DNA of 64,000 nucleotides from Clostridia bacterium (GTDB lineage: Bacteria > Bacillota > Clostridia > Oscillospirales > CAG-272), in contig JAFTKO010000003.1 in assembly GCA_017453205.1 (NCBI GenBank), positions 1 to 64,000 of the forward strand. The letters run 5' to 3'. The notes under the pieces were generated by a model. The model saw only the letters and a list, made by a program, of their open reading frames with translations, was not told where the DNA came from and searched no databases. Both the position numbers and the translations under genes were made by a program. Below are positions 35,503 through 43,815 of this stretch, one piece after another (positions within the stretch are counted from its first letter, which is position 1; each line of letters begins with the position of its first letter).

Positions 35503-35550
35503 TTCAATCTGTATCGGACCTGAACTGATATAAATAGAATGACTTACATT

Positions 35551-35578
35551 GGGACCGTTGCCGCCAAGCAACGGTCCC
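35551..35578. terminator. Hairpin between converging genes
   Basis: GGGACCGTTG (35551-35560) pairs with CAACGGTCCC (35569-35578). The plus-strand continuation GGTGCTTTTC is only moderately T-rich. Confidence 0.65.
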
Positions 35579-35586
35579 GGTGCTTT

Positions 35587-36264
35587 TCAAGGATCAAGGG
35601 GATACAGTGCCAGTTGATGTGACTGATCACACACCCCCAAAAAGATTTCCTTGGCATTCCGGTACCCCGCCTCCCGCAATGCCTTTTGAAGCCAATTTCC
35701 ATCCAAACCCATGCGTTTCAAGTTCCCGTCAAGGATTCGCCCGTCCATGATCAGCTCGGTATACACACAGGCAGGCGCAGGGGTGAGGTTCATGTCCTCC
35801 GGAGTTGCGGGACGTTTGACACTTCTCGGCAGTATGCTCAGCTTACCGTTGTGTTCAAACACCGCACTTTGTATTTCGGACAGATCAAAATAACCCTGTT
35901 GGCGGCACAGCGCCATAAACTCACTCAGATCCAGCTTGGCTTTTTTGAAATTTTTGCGGTAAAGGTTGCCGTCATTCATCAAAATAGTGGGAGTGCCGTT
36001 GATATATTTGCGCGAACGCGGAAACTTACCGGTAACAAGACTGAGCACTACCGCCACAGAGCCGTAGACTACCATGGAAATCAAAGGTTTCCAAGGATCC
36101 TCCAGCTCGGTCGCAAGCTCCGCAGCAATCGAACCAATGGTAATGCCTGTAATATAATCAAAAAAATCAAGCTGAGCCATTTGTTTATGTCCGAGTATTT
36201 TTGCAATGAGGAACAGCGCGACCACCGACAACAGGGACGTTAAAAGTACTTTTAAAAATTCCAT
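35587..36264 (-). CDS. DUF421/YetF family membrane protein
   Basis: The ATG at 36262-36264 has GGAGG about 8 bases upstream. The 225-residue protein has three N-terminal membrane helices (about 5-80) with HKQMAQLDFFDYITGITIGS, the YetF family signature, followed by a cytoplasmic DUF421 domain with INGTPTILMNDG and LKRMGLD. YetF-like proteins are linked to spore or envelope functions in bacilli, but the activity is unknown. Length is normal. Confidence 0.9.
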   Translation of the reverse strand: MEFLKVLLTSLLSVVALFLIAKILGHKQMAQLDFFDYITGITIGSIAAELATELEDPWKPLISMVVYGSVAVVLSLVTGKFPRSRKYINGTPTILMNDGNLYRKNFKKAKLDLSEFMALCRQQGYFDLSEIQSAVFEHNGKLSILPRSVKRPATPEDMNLTPAPACVYTELIMDGRILDGNLKRMGLDGNWLQKALREAGYRNAKEIFLGVCDQSHQLALYPLDP

Positions 36265-36305
36265 ATCACACCTCCGCAATATCCGTTTCATTAGTGTGAA
36301 TAAAA

Positions 36306-36350
36306 AAAGCTGTTTTATTCTCTTTTTTTCAAAGAGCTTGAAACAGCTTT
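36306..36350 (-). terminator. Terminator after the aconitase X operon
   Basis: AAAGCTGTTT (36306-36315) pairs with AAACAGCTTT (36341-36350). On the minus strand the stem is followed by a run of T residues. Confidence 0.82.
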
Positions 36351-36357
36351 ATTTTAT

Positions 36358-37320
36358 TCAGTCGATCGGATAAGAAACAAGTCTGTTTGCGAAAAATAAT
36401 TTTCCGATAATATACTTGTTACAAGCCGACTCAAAGCTGATGACCACACGGTCACCGACAATCGCCAATCCCTCGCTAAAGGAAGGCATATCGACCATTT
36501 TGACATGCGTGGAAGAATCCAAATGATACAGCGGAACACTCTTTCCCGAAACGTCGATCATCGTGCCGTCATGCGTCATGCCGTTGTAAAAATCAAGCTT
36601 GGATGAGCTCAAGCCCCATGACGAGGACAAAATGACGGTATCCCCCTTGATGGCAAAGCCCTGTACTTGATCTCGGATCGAGATGGAATACAGCGGATAC
36701 ACATCGGCAATCGAACCGTCCTCGGCAAGCGGATAACAGGACACCAAAGCCTTGTGTGCGTCTCCCGAGGGCGTGGTCACATGGTGCGCGGGGTCGGTCT
36801 CGTAGTCCACGGGACGGTAAAACTCACCCACATAAATACAATTTTCATCGGCAAAGCAAAACGATGCTTCGGTATCCACGGCAAACGTACCGATCGAGGC
36901 TACGCGGTCACCGTCCTTTGCGGATTTGAGATCGGCATAGCGAAAGATGATGAGCTTGGATTCACTTGCAACGTAAACGTAATCCCCCGCACGTGCAACA
37001 CCGCCGCCATGACCTTCCCAAAGCATTCCGCTTTCATCTACGGGAAGGATCTGCTTGCTTTCGTCGCCCGTCACAAGATAGAGTGACATCAGCTTTCCGT
37101 GATAACCGGAATGGATATAGCCGCCCTCTCCGTCGTAAGAAAGACCTTGCGGAACAAATCCCTCATCAAGCCCGGGGATCTTTTCTTCAAACTTGCGGTT
37201 TGCAAGATAGTCGGGATAAACGATACATTTTGCGATCTGCAATCCCGTCCATAACACAATGAACAGCAAAAGCAACACGCAAAAAATGTTGATCAAAACG
37301 ATAAAGAATTTTTTCATCAT
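36358..37320 (-). CDS. Membrane-anchored beta-propeller-like protein
   Basis: The ATG at 37318-37320 has GGAGG 4-5 bases upstream. The 320-residue protein has one N-terminal helix (about 6-30) and an outside part with repeated beta strands: GFVPQGLSYDGEGGYIHSGY, YVYVASESKLIIF, CIYVGEFYRP and VQGFAIKGDTVILSSSWG. The pattern suggests a propeller. No catalytic motif was recognised. It follows the aconitase X small subunit gene by 10 bp, so it is in that operon, although a cell-surface protein is unexpected there. It may be a sensor or binding protein. Confidence 0.7.
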   Translation of the reverse strand: MMKKFFIVLINIFCVLLLLFIVLWTGLQIAKCIVYPDYLANRKFEEKIPGLDEGFVPQGLSYDGEGGYIHSGYHGKLMSLYLVTGDESKQILPVDESGMLWEGHGGGVARAGDYVYVASESKLIIFRYADLKSAKDGDRVASIGTFAVDTEASFCFADENCIYVGEFYRPVDYETDPAHHVTTPSGDAHKALVSCYPLAEDGSIADVYPLYSISIRDQVQGFAIKGDTVILSSSWGLSSSKLDFYNGMTHDGTMIDVSGKSVPLYHLDSSTHVKMVDMPSFSEGLAIVGDRVVISFESACNKYIIGKLFFANRLVSYPID

Positions 37321-37330
37321 ATTCCTCCGC

Positions 37331-37774
37331 TCATTCCACCACGACCACACCGTTTTCTTGCACCGTCACGGTCATGCCGTCCTTGACGTAGTTGAGAAAT
37401 TCCTCGCCCAAGCAGTCAACCACGGGCATGGAGACATCCTCCTGCCACACGCTTGCCAAAACCGCTCCCGCGGCGGCAAGAGAATCGATATGCTCGGAAA
37501 ACAGCATACAAGCGGGCTGGCGTTTCATGGCACAGGCGCAATAGAGCACCAAGCCGCCCGTGGTGGAGCCGATCGTCATAGGCAGACAGAGCGCCGCGCC
37601 CGCAACAGGCTTTCCGAACAGCTCGGGATTGTTTTGATCGTTGCATTTTGCGGTCTCGTCGCCAAATTGCAACGCCTTTTGCAGGGATGCCAGTGTGTTA
37701 AAACCGTGATGTGTTACCAGTGCGGGAGCCGAAGTCGTCCCGGGGGTTACAACGCGTCCTTGAAATGTTTTCAT
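37331..37774 (-). CDS. Aconitase X swivel domain protein (AcnX small subunit, DUF126)
   Basis: The 147-residue protein starts MKTFQGRVVTPGTTSAPALV and contains FGKPVAGAALCLPMTIGSTT, the swivel-domain signature in which a serine/glycine loop closes the active site. It forms the two-subunit hydro-lyase with the large subunit encoded just upstream; the two genes overlap by 4 bp (ATGA at 37771-37774). Confidence 0.9.
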   Translation of the reverse strand: MKTFQGRVVTPGTTSAPALVTHHGFNTLASLQKALQFGDETAKCNDQNNPELFGKPVAGAALCLPMTIGSTTGGLVLYCACAMKRQPACMLFSEHIDSLAAAGAVLASVWQEDVSMPVVDCLGEEFLNYVKDGMTVTVQENGVVVVE

Positions 37775-39051
37775 GCCTTGGTACCTCCTTTGGTCAGTTC
37801 GTTGAGAATTTCATCGTCGGTATAGTAGCGCGCGGTGGTATAGGTACGCAGCTTGTTGGACGAAGTGATCACCGGCATCTTTGCGCACAGCGGATTGTTC
37901 ATATACATCAAGGGGCAGATGTAGGAAGTAATGACACCCGTCTTTTTCAGACGCGCGGCATACTCGGTCTTTTCAAACTCCTTGAGCACCGCGGGAGAGG
38001 CAGTAAACACGGTGGGGATCAGCACTTTCCGTTTTCCCGAAGCCTTGAGCCCCGCCTCGATGCGGTCGGTCCAGTCCTTGAGCTGTTGCATAGACATATG
38101 AGGACATCCCATAAAACAAAGCTTGGGCTTGGCGTCGGGATTCTTCCAGATCATGGGGTAGCCATCCTTGACGCGTTGCAGTTCGGCGTCGTCGATCACG
38201 TAGACCTGTGCGCCCTCGGCGATCAGTGCTCTTCCCTGCTCTTTTGCCTCGGGTGTCAGACCGTCAATGTGATACAGCCCCACCGCACCATTGGATGCCG
38301 TGGCGGCACCGAAATCCTTGAGATAGGCGCAAGCCGCGTCGTTTAGATCATTGCCAAGCCATTTGTCAAGTCCTTCGACGTAGGGAACCGCCTCCATGAC
38401 CTTCATACCGATCGCGGAGCCGAGAAGCTGCGCCTCGGGCTTTTGGGTGGTTTCGATCTTGACGATCCACGTAGCGCGTCTGCCCTCGTCGGTGAGGAGC
38501 CCGAAATAAGGCACATAGCCCGCGATCGAGCCCATCAGATCCATTAGTCCCGAGTTGCGGTTACAACGGGCACCGAGCACAGAGTTGGCGTACACCACGG
38601 CAGAGGACTCCGCCCAACTGAGTACATCGCCCTTTTGCGGCTTGTTGCCGACCTCATCCATATAACAAGTACAGGTAAACGCGTCCTCGTTTAAAAGTCC
38701 CAGCTTTTTGAGCTGATCCTCGTAAAAGTCCTGCTTGTTATACATGAACATGTGGAAAACCAGCTTTTGCAAAAGATTTGCGGGAACATTTTGGTCAAGC
38801 GGACGGGGATCGACCGAAAACTTTTGTCCCGAGGTCACGCCCGCTTCGAGGAGCTGATCCATCAGATCATAAACAGGGCTCATGACGCCAAGGCCGAAAG
38901 AGGTCACCAAATGGTTATACTTGCCCGTCACAGGCACTAATTTTTCGGCGCCGAAAGCATCTCCGTACATCACAAGGGTTTTGAGCACCTTTGCCATTGT
39001 CTCACCCTTGGAACCGTTTAGGATCGCCTGTTGTTCTTCATTCAAATACAT
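37771..39051 (-). CDS. Aconitase X catalytic subunit (AcnX large subunit, DUF521)
   Basis: The 426-residue protein has the family features YMDEVGNKPQKGDVLSWAES, GARCNRNSGLMDLMGSIAG, FMGCPHMS and CPLMYM, including the cysteines that bind the iron-sulfur cluster. AcnX enzymes dehydrate hydroxyprolines or mevalonate 5-phosphate. The substrate here is not clear from the sequence. It lies 12 bp after an Old Yellow Enzyme-type oxidoreductase gene and overlaps the small-subunit gene. The trio suggests a dehydration step followed or preceded by a flavin-dependent redox step. Confidence 0.92.
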   Translation of the reverse strand: MYLNEEQQAILNGSKGETMAKVLKTLVMYGDAFGAEKLVPVTGKYNHLVTSFGLGVMSPVYDLMDQLLEAGVTSGQKFSVDPRPLDQNVPANLLQKLVFHMFMYNKQDFYEDQLKKLGLLNEDAFTCTCYMDEVGNKPQKGDVLSWAESSAVVYANSVLGARCNRNSGLMDLMGSIAGYVPYFGLLTDEGRRATWIVKIETTQKPEAQLLGSAIGMKVMEAVPYVEGLDKWLGNDLNDAACAYLKDFGAATASNGAVGLYHIDGLTPEAKEQGRALIAEGAQVYVIDDAELQRVKDGYPMIWKNPDAKPKLCFMGCPHMSMQQLKDWTDRIEAGLKASGKRKVLIPTVFTASPAVLKEFEKTEYAARLKKTGVITSYICPLMYMNNPLCAKMPVITSSNKLRTYTTARYYTDDEILNELTKGGTKA

Positions 39052-39063
39052 ATCCTTTTCTCC

Positions 39064-41133
39064 TTACAGTTTCATTGCCACATCCCACGCGCCCCAAATG
39101 ACAGTGCGCAGGTTGCCGACAGCTTTCGCATCACCGATTACATGCACATTGCGTCCCTTTGCGGTCAGTGGTGCGGGCTTATAGCCGGTGGACAGAATGA
39201 CGGAATCCGCCGCAATGCGGAAAGTGTTACCCTCCTTGCCAATCACGGTCACGCCATCATCCTCGATCGATTGCAAACGCGTTTCGAGATATACGGGAAC
39301 TTTGTTGGCATGAAAGAAATCACGCAGATAGCTCGAGTTGGCAAGGCACACGCCCTTGGAAACGATCAAGTCATTTTGCATCTCAACCACGGTCGTCTGT
39401 TTGCCTTGCAGATAGAGCTCATAAGCGATCTCACAACCGGTCAGCCCACCACCGATCACAACCACATTCTCACCTACATTCTGCTTGCGCAAAAGGAAGT
39501 CAATTGCTTCAATGCCCTTTTCCGCACCCGCTACCGGGAGCTTGTTGGCACGCGATCCCGTGGCAACGATGACCTCGTCCGCGCCCAAAGAATCAACATC
39601 GGTGACAGCGGTATTCAGCTTGATCTCGATGGGATACTTGGCAATCTCACGTTCGTACCATGCGATCAGCGCACGATCCTTTTCCTTAAAGGAGGGTGCC
39701 GCCGCGGCAATAAACACCCCGCCCAGCTTGTCGGTCTTTTCGTAAAGCGTGACCTTATGTCCGCGCTTTGCACAAACGATCGCCGCCTCCATGCCGCCGA
39801 TACCGCCGCCAATAACGGCAATCTTCTTCACCTTTTTGGCGGGCGTAAGCTTGTATTTGTCGGACTGCATAACTCTGGGATCAAGCGCACAACGGGCAAT
39901 GTGGCTGGCGTCATAGATCGACTGTGCGTTCGCCACGCCCTTGTAGTGCGACATATTAAAGCAAGCGTTGTGACAGCAGATACAGGGACGGATATCCTCC
40001 AGTCGGTTCTCGATGAGCTTTGTCACCCATTCGGCATCTGCCAAGAACTGACGCGCCACACCGACACCGTCAATCCTTCCGTCCGCAACCGCCTGTGCTC
40101 CCACGTCGGGCTCCATACGACCCGCACAGACCACGGGAATGTCCACAAACTTTTTGATATGTGCCACATCGTCAAGATTGCAGTTGAGCGGCATATACAT
40201 CGGCGGGTGTGCCCAGTACCAGGAATCGTAAGTACCGTTATCGGCGTTGAGCATATCGTAGCCTGCATCTTGCAAATATTTCGCCGCCTTCTCACTTTCC
40301 TCCATGTCACGTCCGATCTCGGTGTATTCCTCTCCCGGAACCGCGCCAACGCAAAAGTCCTTGACCTTGGACGTCACCGAGTAACGCAACGACACGGGAT
40401 AGTTCTCTCCGCACGCTTCCTTGATTGCCTTGACGATCGCCACGGGAAAACGGTAGCGGTTTTCAAAACTTCCGCCGTAGTCGTCGGTACGCTTGTTGGT
40501 GTATTGCAAAGTGAACTGATCCAACAGATACCCCTCATGTACCGCATGCACTTCGACACCGTCCACGCCCGCCTCCTTGCAAAGCGCGGCAGTTTTGACA
40601 AATGCGTCAATGATCTCCTCGATCTCCTTGACGGTGATAGCTCGGCAAGTAACCTTGTCGGACCAACGTGAGGGTAACTCACTCGGGGAGGCACTTTGAT
40701 ACGGGATGTTGATAATGGGCTTAATGATATCACGCACAACAGGCATGTTATGTAACATGACCAGCGGCGTGGGGATCGCCCAAGAGCGTCCCATACCTGC
40801 GGTGATTTGAATAAAGAGCTTGGCACCCGTCTTGTGGATCTCGGTCATAAACTCCTTGAGTTGTGCAAACATCTTTTTGTTCTGATACAGCCATTGCCCC
40901 ATAAAGGTACTGCGAATGGGCGCGATACCGGGAATGATAAGCCCGACATTGTTCTTGGCTTTTTCCAAAAAGAACTTTGCCGCCTCCTCGTCAAAATGGT
41001 TGCCTGTATGCTCCATCCAGCCGAATAGTGAGGTTCCGCCCATGGGGCATAGAACGATCCTGTTTTTGATCTCGACGTCACGGATCTTCCAAGGGGTAAA
41101 TAGCGCTTGGTACTTGGGATCGATGTTTTCCAT
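39064..41133 (-). CDS. FMN/FAD/4Fe-4S oxidoreductase of the Old Yellow Enzyme/2,4-dienoyl-CoA reductase type
   Basis: The 689-residue protein has an N-terminal TIM-barrel FMN domain (about 1-370, with VDGVEVHAVHEGYLLDQF), a cysteine cluster CICCHNACFN with a later CALDP for the iron-sulfur cluster, and a C-terminal FAD/NAD-binding half (about 405-689, with IAVIGGGIGGMEAA and VVIGGGLTGCEIA). The layout equals dienoyl-CoA reductase, trimethylamine dehydrogenase and related enoate reductases. It probably reduces a conjugated double bond of a small molecule. First gene of the aconitase X operon, under a consensus promoter. The substrate is open. Confidence 0.9.
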   Translation of the reverse strand: MENIDPKYQALFTPWKIRDVEIKNRIVLCPMGGTSLFGWMEHTGNHFDEEAAKFFLEKAKNNVGLIIPGIAPIRSTFMGQWLYQNKKMFAQLKEFMTEIHKTGAKLFIQITAGMGRSWAIPTPLVMLHNMPVVRDIIKPIINIPYQSASPSELPSRWSDKVTCRAITVKEIEEIIDAFVKTAALCKEAGVDGVEVHAVHEGYLLDQFTLQYTNKRTDDYGGSFENRYRFPVAIVKAIKEACGENYPVSLRYSVTSKVKDFCVGAVPGEEYTEIGRDMEESEKAAKYLQDAGYDMLNADNGTYDSWYWAHPPMYMPLNCNLDDVAHIKKFVDIPVVCAGRMEPDVGAQAVADGRIDGVGVARQFLADAEWVTKLIENRLEDIRPCICCHNACFNMSHYKGVANAQSIYDASHIARCALDPRVMQSDKYKLTPAKKVKKIAVIGGGIGGMEAAIVCAKRGHKVTLYEKTDKLGGVFIAAAAPSFKEKDRALIAWYEREIAKYPIEIKLNTAVTDVDSLGADEVIVATGSRANKLPVAGAEKGIEAIDFLLRKQNVGENVVVIGGGLTGCEIAYELYLQGKQTTVVEMQNDLIVSKGVCLANSSYLRDFFHANKVPVYLETRLQSIEDDGVTVIGKEGNTFRIAADSVILSTGYKPAPLTAKGRNVHVIGDAKAVGNLRTVIWGAWDVAMKL

Positions 41134-41166
41134 AGTGATATACTCCTTTGTTGTAATTACAATTTT

Positions 41167-41195
41167 ATTATAACATAAATAAAAGGCAAAGTCAA
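41167..41195 (-). promoter_or_regulatory. Promoter of the oxidoreductase/aconitase X operon
   Basis: On the minus strand, TTGACT (41190-41195) and TATAAT (41167-41172) are separated by 17 bases. The -35 lies inside the 3' arm of the upstream terminator hairpin. Confidence 0.8.
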
Positions 41196-41216
41196 GGTGT
41201 TTGGTTTGACTTTGCC
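41185..41216 (-). terminator. Terminator of the sigma factor gene, overlapping the next promoter
   Basis: GGCAAAGTCAA (41185-41195) pairs with TTGACTTTGCC (41206-41216). On the minus strand CTTTTATTT follows. Confidence 0.78.
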
Positions 41217-41273
41217 TCTTATTTGTATCCTAAAAGAGATGCCGCAAAAACGAGTGATATCTCCGGGGAATGA

Positions 41274-42929
41274 TTATTTCTTTCGGTACTCCATATAAAT
41301 GATCGGCGTTTTTCCGACATTGACGGCATAAGGTAACAAGCCTTTTTCAACGATGGCAAGCATTTGCGCGCGCGGGTAAGCCCCCAATGCCCCCGCATGC
41401 AAGAAATATTCCCGCTCATCCACGTGTTTGGGTACGCGATTGGCGTTTTTTACCCACAAATTTGCAATATCATTGCAAAGCAATTCCAAAAGCTCGTCCT
41501 TGATATTTTTGAACACGGGCTTCCAATACGTAGCTGCCTCTTCAAATGTCAGCGCGGGAACATCCAATCGCACTTCTCCATCCTCATCGCGCTTCAAAAT
41601 ACAAAGCTTTTCAAATTCGGGGATCAATTCCGTCAAATATCGATTATCGGTTTTAACATCACACGGCAAAAAAGAAGCGTAAAAACGCAAAATGCTTCGC
41701 AACGAGCATTTATATTTGAAAGTACCGTAAGCCCAATGTGCATCTCCGAAAAGCGACTGAAGATCAAACATTTTACAATCGTATGTTCCATCATCGTTTT
41801 TACTGTACGCGACCTGTACGGGTCCCGAGGAGTCATACTTGATGTTTTCTACTTGACCGTGCTCAAAAATTGTCCCTGTGGCAAGCCAACGTCCCCCGTT
41901 GGGACGCACGGGTGGATTTTGAGGCTCATTTTGGGCAACCGGCTTGCATTTGAAAACAGTTTCTGCCAAGGCTTTATTCAAAACAAACAACAGCATCGTT
42001 GCTTTTTGTTTTTCTGACATTTGGGTAAATGCTTCCCGTGCGGTCAACGGCTCGATATGCTTCCAAACGATCCTCCAAACCTGTTCCGCATACTGATCGG
42101 CAAGCATCTCCTGCGCTTTGATATTTCCAAAAGAATCCTCGTAGCGTTGCAAAAAGCATCGGGTGTAAAGCAATCCCCCATCGGTTCTTCCCAAAAGCTC
42201 CCCCTTGATCAATTTCTCAATCAGCGGCTCCAAATAGGCACCCGGCATACCCATGGTGTCGGCAATGGCACGTGCCGAAATCGGCTTTTCGTAGGCGAGG
42301 ATCAAAATATTGGCTTCGATAGGCGATTGCAATAATGAAAACGGCTCACCGATCATACTGTCATTTCCCCAAATCCCCAAGGTAAGTCGTTTGGGCGCAT
42401 AGCTGATACTTGCATACTTTTCCATTTTTTTAAGTCCCTCTTTGATCTGACCTCTCGCGTTGGAGAGCCGCGATTTGACCGTGCCCGACGAAACACCGAG
42501 ATCCCTTGCGATCCGTTCCACCGAATATCCGTGTACGTAGTGCAGGACCGTCACCTCACGGTAAATACCGATCAAGCGACCGATCTCACGTCGCACCAAC
42601 GCATACTCAGCATCAAGACGCTCGTTTTCCTCGTTTTCGCAATCACCGTTTTCGAGCTCCGAAAATCCGTCATATCCGAAAAGCAGGATCTCGTTTTTAT
42701 ATTTTTGTCGAAGATATTCGTTGTATTTGTTTTTCATGACAGCCGCAAGAAAGCCCTTGGGATATTCCACCGTTTCCCCTCGGTTTCGTTTGACGATCAA
42801 CGCCATCATACAGTCTTGGATCAAGGTGTCGGGATCGGGGTGGTCGGCGTACTTGCGCGCGGCAAGCTCATAAAGATACAACAGATATTCTTCGCATTCC
42901 TTTTCAAAAACAGCATCCAAGTCGATCAT
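41274..42929 (-). CDS. RNA polymerase sigma factor with a long C-terminal extension
   Basis: The 551-residue protein has an AGGAGG site 7 bases before the ATG. The N-terminal 175 residues are a sigma-70 group 4-like core: region 2 around YADHPDPDTLIQDCMMALIV and region 4 around HGYSVERIARDLGVSSGTVK. The remaining 370 residues are not part of a normal sigma factor. They begin with a winged-helix-like stretch (ANILILAYEKPISARAIADT, then LIEKLIKGELLGRTDGG) and end in a mixed alpha/beta part. A fused regulatory or ligand-sensing domain in place of a separate anti-sigma factor is likely. No anti-sigma gene is adjacent. Confidence 0.82.
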   Translation of the reverse strand: MIDLDAVFEKECEEYLLYLYELAARKYADHPDPDTLIQDCMMALIVKRNRGETVEYPKGFLAAVMKNKYNEYLRQKYKNEILLFGYDGFSELENGDCENEENERLDAEYALVRREIGRLIGIYREVTVLHYVHGYSVERIARDLGVSSGTVKSRLSNARGQIKEGLKKMEKYASISYAPKRLTLGIWGNDSMIGEPFSLLQSPIEANILILAYEKPISARAIADTMGMPGAYLEPLIEKLIKGELLGRTDGGLLYTRCFLQRYEDSFGNIKAQEMLADQYAEQVWRIVWKHIEPLTAREAFTQMSEKQKATMLLFVLNKALAETVFKCKPVAQNEPQNPPVRPNGGRWLATGTIFEHGQVENIKYDSSGPVQVAYSKNDDGTYDCKMFDLQSLFGDAHWAYGTFKYKCSLRSILRFYASFLPCDVKTDNRYLTELIPEFEKLCILKRDEDGEVRLDVPALTFEEAATYWKPVFKNIKDELLELLCNDIANLWVKNANRVPKHVDEREYFLHAGALGAYPRAQMLAIVEKGLLPYAVNVGKTPIIYMEYRKK

Positions 42930-43016
42930 TGAGGGTCCTCCTTTCCGCCCTGTGGGCTTATTTCACCCTTTTAGTTGCAAAAATATGTATTCGGTTCGCA
43001 TTTTTTGAAAAAAAAC

Positions 43017-43036
43017 GGGGCATCGGTCGATGCCCC
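43017..43036 (-). terminator. Terminator of the phosphoribosyltransferase gene
   Basis: GGGGCATCG (43017-43025) pairs with CGATGCCCC (43028-43036). On the minus strand GTTTTTTTT follows. Confidence 0.9.
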
Positions 43037-43054
43037 AAAATATTTTCGTTTCTG

Positions 43055-43699
43055 TTACAGCTTTGAATACCCGAAGCTGTTGACCAGTGCATTGATCTTC
43101 TCACCCTTTTTGCACATCGGGCAATCGTGAGATGCGTAGGTCTCAAAATCCTGCAAATCTTTGTTCGGATTAAAGACCGAACGCACAGGATAGCCGGCAC
43201 ACTGATCGACGGTTGCAAAGATCGCCGACACACCCGCGACGATGCCATTGTAATACTTGATTGCCTCAATGGCCGATTGCGCAGTGTAACCCGTGGTGAC
43301 CGATGCCGCCAAGATCAGCACATGCTTGCCCTCGATCATCGGAACGATATTATCACGGAAGATCAACTGGCTCCCCGTAGTATGCTCGGGTGTGACAACA
43401 TAGATCGTTTGGTGTGCGTTAAGGTTGACAAAATCCTCCCGCGTAAGCTCGTTTGCAAGACAGGTGCCGATGACCTCGGTACCGTCCAAGCAAAGAATGG
43501 TATCCACAATGGTGCTGTGGTTATAGTAAGTGACCAATTCTTTTGCCACGGCGGTCGCCTCGGAAAGACGCGTTTTTTGCGTAGTCACATCAATAAAATA
43601 GTTGATATGGCTGTGGCTGGTAGCAAAGTGCCCCTTGGACACACGCAAAAAGAGATTTCGGTTTTGGGTACGGATTTTGTAAGAGTTTTCGGTTGGCAT
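43055..43699 (-). CDS. Orotate phosphoribosyltransferase-like protein
   Basis: The ATG at 43697-43699 is favoured (AGGGG 9 bases upstream); an ATG two codons earlier at 43705 is only 3 bases from that site. The protein of about 214 residues has the PRPP-binding loop in GKHVLILAASVTTGYTAQSA, where the usual acidic pair before the Thr-Thr-Gly is replaced by AAS. A CPMC pair near the C-terminus follows. Orotate phosphoribosyltransferase (pyrimidine synthesis) is the nearest name; the unusual loop means a related base or a regulatory role is possible. It has its own consensus promoter and terminator. Confidence 0.75.
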   Translation of the reverse strand: MPTENSYKIRTQNRNLFLRVSKGHFATSHSHINYFIDVTTQKTRLSEATAVAKELVTYYNHSTIVDTILCLDGTEVIGTCLANELTREDFVNLNAHQTIYVVTPEHTTGSQLIFRDNIVPMIEGKHVLILAASVTTGYTAQSAIEAIKYYNGIVAGVSAIFATVDQCAGYPVRSVFNPNKDLQDFETYASHDCPMCKKGEKINALVNSFGYSKL

Positions 43700-43720
43700 A
43701 GTCATAACCCCTTTTTTTTT

Positions 43721-43749
43721 ATTATACCATATGATCGCTCCGCTGTCAA
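43721..43749 (-). promoter_or_regulatory. Promoter of the phosphoribosyltransferase gene
   Basis: On the minus strand, TTGACA (43744-43749) and TATAAT (43721-43726) are separated by 17 bases. Two direct repeats of AATTTTTyGACACCGA lie just upstream (from 43754 and 43780). Confidence 0.85.
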
Positions 43750-43815
43750 GAAAAATTTTTCGACACCGACAAATCTACAAATTTTTTGACACCGAAAATC
43801 CCACGAAAATTCCAC

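Noticed and set aside
39031..40671. Open frame of about 546 codons on the plus strand
   Set aside because: It lies antisense to the oxidoreductase gene, which has full FMN, iron-sulfur and FAD motifs.
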